Below, one piece after another: positions 1-7,500 of a stretch of 14,218 nucleotides of DNA (the stretch's first letter is position 1; every line of letters starts with the position of its first letter). The stretch spans positions 121,477-135,694 of the forward strand of contig WELB01000169.1 of the NCBI GenBank assembly GCA_009602725.1. Reading direction: 5' to 3'. The DNA is from Spirogloea muscicola. Its lineage: Eukaryota > Streptophyta > Zygnematophyceae > Spirogloeales > Spirogloeaceae. The notes under the pieces were generated by a model. That model saw only the letters and a list, made by a program, of their open reading frames with translations. It was not told the DNA's origin and did not search any database. The translations under genes and the position numbers were made by a program.

Positions 1-3000
1 ACGCCGGAGCTCGGCGGCGGCGCAGCGCCGGATTCGCCGCTCTCGCCGCCGCCGTTGGCGTCCGGCTGGCTTCACCGCTGGCGGTCCCTGGCGCGCTCCG
101 CGCGCCTCCTGCGCTCCGGCGGCGACCACCTGGAGTCGCCGTCCACGCAGGACCGCTGGGACGCCGTCGGCGGCGCCGGAGCGCAGGAGGCGCGGGGCCG
201 GCGGGCCGAGGACGAGGCCTGGCGGCGGCTGCTGCGTGGCGTCGGCGCGGGCAGCGGCTGGCCCGCCGAGGACGGCGAGGGCGTCTTCGCCGTCGCCTCC
301 ACCGTCTGCTCCGTGGCGGAGGCCAAGGGCGCCAGCGTCCAGGTGGGTGCCGCCGCCGCAGGGTGACCAGCCATGGCTCTCGATTGCCAAGTCGCTTCTG
401 GCACAGTCCGAGCGTGGCGTCAGGTGGCGCTTTCACTTAACCAAGTTACTCTGAAGGTGTTACTATCCCTCCTCCTTCTACTTCTACCGCAGTAGAGGCA
501 CCAAAGGGAGAGTTAGGTGTATTTTTAACCAGTAGTGGAATCAGTCGTCCTTACCGATGTAGATTATGTTCTCCTGCTTTTGCTCACTTACAGGGGTTCA
601 TGTCTAAGCACCACATCTTAGCCGACTTGGTTATTGCTTATTGTAACTCAGAGCTTTGTGTTTGGAGAAGTTGACAGTAATTAGGTCAGGATATTGTGTC
701 TAGAGAAGTTGACAGTAATCAAAATTCCAATCTCTTGTAAGTACTTTCTTGAGGGCCGTTGTCGGCAATGCCCACATGCATCGAGCAGGCCGTCAACCCC
801 TCATAAAATCTCGTGACCTGATGCATGCCCTGGTGGTCCTGCGGTGTTCCTCCCAGATCAACGTGCTGCGCACTGGCGGCAGAGCCGCCGAGGCCACCGT
901 GCACTACAGAACCATGGACGGACGTGGCGCAAGGTACTCGGCAGGCACCTCACTGTGCCCATTCTGGCGCTGCTGGCAGCCTACGGCTAGGAGCCTGCCT
1001 TGACGCGCAGCTGCCTGCCATGACTGGCCGCCGGTGCCGCCGCGAATGCAGGACCGGACAGGACTACTTTGCAGTCGCCGGAAAGCTGCACTTTGAGCAC
1101 GGCGAGTACAGCAAGAGCATCACGGTGCAGATTGCCGAGGGCAAAGGCTACCAGGGCCGCAGGTCTGCTGCCGCCCTGCACAACGCCAAGGCTTGCGCCC
1201 CATGACCGATGCCATTAGCTCATCCTTATGCAACCAGTGCAGCTGACAGTCATCTCTCTGAGAGCAGCCGCTTGGGCCCTAGTCTGTTCAGCTGATGCAG
1301 CTGACTGCAGCAACTGCAGCTGATTAGAGAACAACCGTTGAGGGTTGGGTGCAGAGAGTTTGGGCTTGACCAACTTGAATCGGAAAGGAGTGTAGTTTTG
1401 ATTGTGCAAGTTGTGCACTCTATGCTGGCTGACGACAGCAGAGTTTACAATCACCAAGCCTGCTGCAGCTTACAATAAGCTTGAGAAGGTCTCGCTTGAT
1501 CCATGCGGTTGCATGGTGGGAGGTTCAAGAAGTACTGGGTTAGGGTTCAGGGGCTCAAGGTCAATAGTGCAGCTTAGTTGACTTCAAGGTCTTGGCTCAG
1601 GATTGGATCACATCTTTAGCTTTTCGTTTCTTTCCGAAGCCAAAGTTGCAGGATGCACTGCAGACTCTAGGGTGTGGGTTTCACACCATGACAAATTAGG
1701 GCTCAGCACTTAGCTGCACGCATCGTCTGACTTTGCCGCCGCAGGACATTCAGCGTGCTGCTGACTGCGGTGGACAATGGCGTGCTCGGCGAGCACTGCC
1801 GCACCATGGTTACAATCCTGGAGACAGACCAGCGCTTCCTGGCACGCCTCCTCAACTCCATGGGCTTTGGCATCATCTTCACGCTTGCCACACTCTTCAC
1901 GCTCTTCGGCTCGGACATTGCGCTTCTCAAGCTCTCAAAGAATTGGGACCCCGTGCTGAGGTCCACACTTAAACACTTTATGTGCAGACATACTTCATCC
2001 CCTTGATAGAACATAGCCCGCAAATTTCGCTTTACTTGGGAATGCTGTATCAAATTGGGCCCGCACAATCTGCTGGCACATTTACGGGCATTGTGGTCAG
2101 CAGTGCTTCGTCACTGACACTACTCACCTCGGCACCACCAGCTCTGCTTCTGAAGAAATGAATTCAGAATGAGATGAAGGAAATTTGAGATTGAGATACA
2201 TAGTCTCACTGCCTCAGCTTGCTCTCGCCATTGCATGGTGCCGCTTGCTCTCACCGTTGCAGTGGCTCCTGCTGCGTGCAGTGGCGTGGCCATTTTCTGC
2301 ATGTTCATCTTCCTGCTGGAGATCCTGGGGTTGGCTGTTGTAAAGAGATGGAACTACCTGTTCACCACCATATTTTTCATGGATGTGATCGCGATTGTGG
2401 GGCTCTTCTTCTACCTGCCCATCCTGCCGCGCGTGTCCTGGTCCACCTGGCTTGGTCAGGCCGACTTTAGCATCCTCGTCATCGCTCGAGCTGCAAGGTT
2501 CGCTCTTCATGCTCTCATCACAGAGCTTAGCTGCAGACAATAGGATGGGCCTTCTTTACCTGTGGTGCTCCTTGAATGTTCTGCTACTTGAGCCTCCGGT
2601 AACTTGCCTCTTGCAAATTGCGTGACCAATTTTGCCAATCTGATCAGAGACCTGTACATTGAGCTTGAAGTTGTTAGTCTGGTAAGTTGATTGTATAGCT
2701 CCACATTCCTGCCTTGTCATGGCTTGCATTGCTCATATTCTGGTGGTTGTTGCTTGGCAGGGCGGTTCGCACAGGCAGCCAGCTGGGGCAGCAGTTCCAG
2801 GTTGTGCCGCACACGCTGCGCTTCTTCAAGCGCTGCGCCAAGTACGCGTGGCGCGTCTTCCGGCGCTGTGTGCCCAAGCCCATCAAGCTGGTCGTCCCCC
2901 TTCGCCTGGAGCTCTCTGACTCTGGCCTGAGCTCCGAGGAGGATGAGATGGTCGCCGAGGTGGGAGCGCAGGCGCTGAAAGGGGAGGCCATTGGCGCCAA

Positions 3001-4506
3001 GGACGGGGAGGGTAGCAGCGGCATGGGTGGGGGAGTGGAGAGTGGTGACGCTGCAGCCGCAGCTGCGGTGGGCTTGACAGAGTTCCTGTCGGTCTTCCTG
3101 CCGTCCGGCAGCCAGATAGGCATCGCGATCGTGGAGTTCATTGTGGGCCGAGTCATCCTCATGCTCATGCTCCTCGTCATCTTCGCGATCGTCATCCTGC
3201 CCTGCCGCCTGGGCGAGGCTTCGGTGCACGACGGCGCATTGGCATATGCTGCGACAATGCCGGCAAACTCAACGGCGGCGGTCGGCGGCTTCCTTTCTCT
3301 CTACGTCGCGTATGTGAAGACGCAGGGCCAGAGCCTTGTCTACCTCAAGGTCGGTGACCGCGTCGTGCAGGCGGCCGAAGTGGAAGCCCTCACCTGCGGC
3401 CGCTCCACCATCAGCCCGCAAAAGCTTGATTACCTGCGGGAGTGGTGGCTGTTCGTCGTCGCGCCTCGCAGCACGCCTGGCGTCAACAACGTGACAGCCC
3501 TGCAGCCAGTTGCTGATGGCACCGTCCTGTCGCCGCTCTGCGCTGCGGAGCTGGGGGGCGTGGATGACTCACACTACGCCTGCCCCTCCTCGCCGGAGGC
3601 CTCCTTCCACTTCTCCGACTGTGACACGTTTGCCATCGTCGACGACTCTGAAGCAGTCACCAAGGAGATTCGGGATAATCTGTACCTGACACTGGCGCTT
3701 GTTGGCATCCTGGGCATTGGTGCCGCGTAGTGGCGGCGGACGTGCAGCGCATGTTCTTGAGCCCCATAGTGAAGCTCTTTGCAGCCATGAAGCTCCTCAC
3801 GGGTGCCGAGCGCAAGAAGAAACGCCGGCAGCGGAGGCAGGAGGAGAGGAGGGCGGAGGATGAGGAGGGAGGAGGCGGCGGCAACGGTGATAAAGGACAA
3901 GGGCGTTCGAGCAAGCCTTCAGCCTCGGTGGAGAACATCGTCAAGAAGCGAAACTCGAACGGCAGGGAGGCTGGCGGCCACAAGCTGAGCGTAGTCAATG
4001 GTGGCCACCTCTCTGATGCGACGCCGGCAGCACTGCCACCGCTTGTCGATGATGTGGTTGGAGCAGCCACCAGCTCGGAGAGCGGAAGCGAGGACGGTGA
4101 GGAGCAAGATGGCCGCAGAACATGGCGGTGGCGGCGGCGGCAGGATGGGCGCCGAGCGTGGAGGCCAGTGGCTGTGCTCTCTCAAGCCGCCAAATTGCCA
4201 CAGGACAAAGTTGGCGAGGATGCGCATGGAGCAGCACTCCAAAGCATGAGCCGTGAGAGTCGTGGGAGTTCCACTGTGACCTTTGGCAGGCGGTGCCCTG
4301 GGAGCCCACCTTGGGAGGCTCCAGCAGCAAGCGCTGACAAGGAGGACGTCGAGAAGTCCCTTCCTGTAGCAGGTACGGCATGGTCATCCCTGGCTGTCTT
4401 CCTTGTCTGGTTTCGCTTGGGAGGGGCTGTAAGACTTTCACTTAACCAACAGTTTCAGTGTGCCTGCTCCGAATCATCTCGCAGCATGAGTCACAGAGTC
4501 AAGTAA
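1..4506 (+). CDS. Calx-beta / voltage-sensor-like membrane protein, cyclase-type N-terminal sensor (5' partial, frame-broken)
   Basis: Proposed exons are <1-342, 857-933, 1052-1162, 1745-1960, 2282-2497, 2761-3727 and, after a frame break, 3730 onward. Every junction up to 3727 has GT-AG ends and matching codon phase, giving 643 codons. Order of parts: a Pro/Ala/Arg-rich N-terminus; a Calx-beta domain (residues about 95-205); four membrane helices resembling S1-S4 (about 216-330); a basic then acidic loop; a fifth helix (about 445-470); an extracellular part with several cysteines and two N-glycosylation sequons (NST, NVT); a sixth helix (about 627-643); then a [10 protein letters not shown] motif. 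That last motif, the LFGSD motif after S1 and the FFMDVIAIV motif in S3 resemble the membrane half of algal and protist adenylate/guanylate cyclases. I see no cyclase catalytic domain. Likely a plasma or ciliary membrane protein; its function is inferred. The start codon lies upstream of the window, and the 3' end is uncertain (4372 if spliced onward, 4506 if not). Confidence 0.7.
343..856 (+). other. Intron 1 of the Calx-beta gene
   Basis: This intron runs from CCAG|GTGGGT to CTCCCAG|ATC and joins codons in phase 0 (...GASVQ then INVLRTGG...). Apart from the 38-bp period repeat I see no gene or structured element in it. It is much lower in GC than the exon before it. Confidence 0.75.
656..719 (+). 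repeat. Direct repeat in intron, 26 bp, period 38
   Basis: Copies at 656-681 and 694-719 share TTGTGTYTRGAGAAGTTGACAGTAAT with two mismatches. The last 17 bases are identical. They lie in the intron 343-856 of the Calx-beta gene and look like a small local duplication with no known function. Confidence 0.85.
1501..1516. repeat. Small perfect inverted repeat
   Basis: CCATGC and GCATGG form a 6-bp perfect stem around the loop GGTT, inside an intron. Confidence 0.6.
1537..1547 (+). repeat. Short telomere-like motif
   Basis: GGGTTAGGGTT in an intron of the Calx-beta gene. It is short, so a chance match is possible, but it shares the unit with the pair in the MUTYH intron. Confidence 0.5.
1671..1687. 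repeat. Small perfect inverted repeat
   Basis: GGTGTG and CACACC form a 6-bp perfect stem around a 5-base loop, about 60 bases before the acceptor of the same intron. Confidence 0.6.
1961..2281 (+). other. Intron 4 of the Calx-beta gene
   Basis: This intron lies between GCTGAG|GTCCAC and GCGTGCAG|TGG, phase 2. It separates S1 from S2. Nothing further is seen in it. A second acceptor-like TTGCAG at 2258-2263 would give the wrong frame. Confidence 0.7.
2498..2760 (+). other. Intron 5 of the Calx-beta gene, inside S4
   Basis: This intron lies between GCAAG|GTTCGC and CTTGGCAG|GGC, phase 2. It splits an arginine codon of S4. No other feature is seen. Confidence 0.7.
3700..3745 (+). other. Frameshift after the sixth membrane helix
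   Basis: The helix [16 protein letters not shown] runs straight into a TAG at 3728-3730. The conserved juxtamembrane motif [10 protein letters not shown] follows at once, but in the next register (3730 frame, 3739 on for GACGTGCAG). No intron of workable size fits between the two without deleting the helix. A single-base insertion or deletion would restore continuity. Either the assembly has an indel error here or the gene is decaying. I cannot tell which from one sequence. Confidence 0.6.
3730..4506 (+). other. Charged cytoplasmic region after the last helix, possible linker into the downstream gene
   Basis: This frame starts in the +1 register relative to the upstream exon and is open to a TAA at 4504-4506. 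It begins [20 protein letters not shown], the juxtamembrane motif expected directly after the sixth helix. A Lys/Arg-Glu block follows ([13 protein letters not shown]), then a Gly run and a Ser/Asp/Glu-rich stretch with no recognised domain. Two continuations are possible. Unspliced, it ends at 4506. Spliced at 4372|4373 (GTACGG) to an exon at 4459-4502 (after TTTCAG, before a consensus GTAAGT donor) and on to 4599, it joins the downstream gene in frame. From about 4120 to 4250 a second frame is also open, so the coding status of the last part is weak. Confidence 0.45.
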
Positions 4507-4580
4507 GTACTGATACGCAGCCCCAACCCACATCTAAATGATTCATTGATGTGCTCGCTCGGGAAAGGCTATGCCGTATC

Positions 4581-7500
4581 ATGGCAATCAACACCAAGGA
4601 CCTGAAGGTGATGGTCCGCAGCTTGGACAAGGTGGAGAACGCGTTTGGGTGGCGCCTGCTGGAGCTGCGCCAGTGGGTTGGGGATGTCGTCAAGTGGAAC
4701 GAGATGTGCGCCACTATTGGCGAGTCGCTTGCAAAGGGCTTCCGTGAGGAGTCGCTGACCCTGGGGGAGCTCAGGTGCTGCCTCCTCCTGCCCTCTAGCC
4801 CACTTGCTCATTTTATTTTTACCGTCAGACCCCGTTATATTTTTACACCACCTTTTACTGGCTCTGTGACAGCAGATCTCTTGCAGTTCCTTCTCGAGAC
4901 TGCTCAACGAGAGTGATGTAGGAGTGCATGGACTGATATTGACAAGCGTACTAATATGTGCCTGACTGATTGTCCGCCGGAAGGTCCAAGGTAGCTCTGC
5001 TGGCCAACTCTATGCATCTGCCTGCATGGGCGGCACACTCCATCGAGCTGCGCTTTGTGGCGCGATGCTTTGTCGTGGCTGGGAAGCTTGTTGGGGAACA
5101 AGTTGACCTACTCGAAGAGAAGGTAGGCTTTGGATTTGTGCACTTTGTACGAGCAATGCTACATCGTGCAGAGCTCTCTAAGTTGTGCACAGACCAGAAA
5201 TCAGTTGCGCTGTAGTGGTGCACCCTTGCACCCATGCCATGGGTCAAGCATACACAAATTTGTCTCACATTTGGTATTCTGCACAAGTTGCTTCCAATCC
5301 AGCTGCTTGTGCTTGTCAGGACCTTGTTGGCCAGAGCATGTTTGCAGTATTAAGCAGAGGTCTTGACTAGGAGGACCTTGAAGCTTGTCACAGCACGCCA
5401 GCAACACTGCATGCATTGCAACAACAGGAAGAGCAGTCCCAGAACATCATACATACAGAGTGCTCGTTTAATCCTGCGAGCCACCTGGCTCACATCTGGC
5501 TTGCTTGCCTAATTTGCGCCTCACTCTCTCGCTGCCCATGACAGGGTCTGGCGATCCTCCAGCGCTTTGGTTTGGAGGTGGAAAAGCGGGAGAGCGTGAG
5601 CGTGGCGATGCTGACTCGATGCTGCCTGGCAGCAATCCTGCGGTACAAGCTCCTGCAGAAGATGGGCGAGCCAATCCCGGCGGTACTTATTGCTATCACA
5701 GCAGCAAAGCACTGAATGACAGCAAAGTCATAATGCAGTGCTTGTCACTATATACCTCTTCACAAGGACAAACGGTTGACCTCAATGGTTCTGTAGAGAG
5801 ACTGCAGCTTTGGCTTTGGATTCTATCTTACAAAAGTATAGGTGCCTTGGGCTTTCTGATAGAGAGGTCATCTCATCATGATGCTACTATTTCAATTAGA
5901 GGAACTCAAGAATCTTGTTGGGTATTGCTAGTTACTAAGAACAGTGGGTAAGAGGTATGGTTGGTCTGCTAGCTGCCATGGTGTCACATGTCTGATCAGA
6001 TTTTCAATCTGCAGGACTTCTCAAACATGACACTGCAGCAACTCCTGAACTTTGTGAACCATCTTGTACGGCGAAAGCTGAGGCAGCACCTGGAAAGCTC
6101 CGGTCTAACAGTGCATCCCAGCTTTGAGGACATCCCGCTTGCTGGATTGTGGGGCGCCACGTGGCACCTCAAGGCTCACGCCCTGTATCATCGCATCAAA
6201 GAAGCCGGTATGATAAATGCAGCTTGGGGCAAGATGGCCATGCTTGCGCTTGCTCTCAGTAGCTTCCCAAACATACCCACCGTACTTGCCAGTGGACAGC
6301 ACCGGAGGTTGCTCTTGCAAACAAGTGCAGTTACTGGCATCCTCTGTCTCTTGCCAGGTCTGCCCCTTGGGAGAGCTGCCGCGGTTGCTACTAGCAAGGC
6401 TACACTACGGCCCGCTGTTAAGTCCTCTTTCAAGAAGAGCGTAATTGGCGCACTCAGGAGCTATGGTGTGGAGGAGCGGATCAGCCTCGGTGCTGACCTT
6501 GGCCAACTTCGAGAGAAGGTCGTCGGCATCAGACTTGTCCACTTGCCGCTCGTTGCCGCCTGCTTGGCTGCCCTCCAGGTCAGATCGATCACAGCTGCGA
6601 GCTGTACAGATGATTCACCTTATTGGTGCAGCTCTTGTACTCATGCCCTTTGTGATTCATTGCAGTGATCGCGTATTTGAGCTCCTATTAAGGACCCAAA
6701 TGAATGCGGAATCAATGCAAGTAAGCTCCCAATTTCTGAGATGTTCCCGCTTGGGTGGTATTCTCTAAGTGCAGGAACTCCCATCAGAGGAGGTGTTGGC
6801 AGGTGTCCTGCAGCCCATAGATGCTGCTGTTGCAGCGCTTGGCAGCCCATCAAGTTGGCACGATGAGGACTGTGCGGCAGCTTCTGGCCATGGCTTTGAC
6901 GGCAAGGCAGCTGTTTGCCAAGGAGCTCATTCAACAGGCCCTGGCATTGCCTGGTTGCTCCAAGAAGGTGTTGATGTCTCTTGGCAGGTACTTAGCATGC
7001 TTACGCTGATGCTTTATGGACAATTGCAGCCGCTGCCTGACAACATCCTAGCTACCACCCGTTACTACATAAGTGGTGTGTGCCGTGCTTCTGCAGCTGT
7101 GGTCTGGAGCAGGGTCAGATCTCAAGTCAGAGATTGGGCCCTGGGAGGACCTGCGTGATGCTGCCTTGGAACCGGCAAGACAAGTGATCGCATCTGCAGT
7201 CATTACCCAACTGGAGCGGAAGCTCAGAAGTAAGGGCTGGAGACTGCCAGAGCGGTCAAGTGGGCAGACTGCCACTTATGCTGGTCTCTTTGCTTCTGTA
7301 AGAAGTGCTGTAAGGTCAATACTGCCATCTTCTCATTCTCGCTCGTCCCTCTCTTGATGTTGTAGTTCCACTTTATCTGACTATGAATATCATTGATCAG
7401 ATAGATCTTTCTACGCTTGACTTGATACTGTTGCAAGTGGCTGTTGACATGCACCTTAATAGTAGTGAGAGCAGCCTCACCTTGATATATGAAGATCAAA

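Larger units (their letters stand above)
1163..1744 (+). other. Intron 3 of the Calx-beta gene, with short repeats and hairpins
   Basis: Bounded by CGCAG|GTCTGC and GCCGCAG|GAC, phase 2. It contains four copies of CAGCTGA between 1240 and 1323, a CCATGC/GCATGG hairpin at 1501-1516, a telomere-like GGGTTAGGGTT at 1537-1547 and a GGTGTG/CACACC hairpin at 1671-1687. No open frame here has coding character. Confidence 0.7.
283..1829 (+). other. Calx-beta domain encoded across four exons
   Basis: Joining 283-342, 857-933, 1052-1162 and 1745-1829 gives a complete Calx-beta fold signature. It opens with [20 protein letters not shown] and continues with INVLRTGG and a TVHYRTMDG strand. Next comes [20 protein letters not shown] leading into SITVQIAEG, and it closes with [15 protein letters not shown] and VTILETD. 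These match the family pattern (variable strand, then xDYxxxxGxLxFxxGExxKxxxV, then a closing VTIxxxD). Calx-beta domains bind calcium in the sodium/calcium exchanger and occur in many extracellular adhesion proteins. Calcium binding here is an inference. The acidic residues of the closing strand are present, but I did not model the site. Confidence 0.85.
1860..2866 (+). other. Four-helix voltage-sensor-like block (S1-S4)
   Basis: Exons 1745-1960, 2282-2497 and the start of 2761-3727 encode four hydrophobic helices. S1 runs from about 1860 ([18 protein letters not shown]). S2 is near 2289-2350 ([19 protein letters not shown]). S3 is near 2360-2430 and contains [14 protein letters not shown]4 is near 2463-2800, interrupted by the intron 2498-2760, and carries [12 protein letters not shown] with arginines at every third position (R-A-A-R-A-V-R), as in voltage sensors. 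A basic stretch follows ([15 protein letters not shown]). Known relatives are the N-terminal membrane modules of protist and algal nucleotide cyclases, where this block precedes a large ectodomain. There is no pore helix or selectivity filter after S4, so this is not a complete ion channel. Confidence 0.65.

Noticed and set aside
72-454. Alternative frames in the first 450 bases, both strands
   Set aside because: The frame starting at position 1 is open, ends at a good donor (CCAG|GTGGGT) and joins in phase to the rest of the Calx-beta domain. The others are by-products of high GC.
2674-3229. Long minus-strand open frames (170-173 codons) opposite the membrane protein
   Set aside because: They mirror the well-supported plus-strand exon with its membrane helices and matching splice phases. 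Their translations are low-complexity with no domain.
3730-4916. A guanylate/adenylate cyclase catalytic domain downstream of the sensor module
   Set aside because: I looked for the conserved cyclase motifs expected after the [10 protein letters not shown] stretch and saw none in any plus-strand frame up to 10102.
6775-7158. Continuous 129-codon plus-strand frame as an exon
   Set aside because: Its composition is poor over 6850-6960. The neighbouring frame (6836-6967) has helical coding character and splices in phase on both sides. The short pieces ELPSEE and PLPDNILATTRYYIS could still be minor exons.
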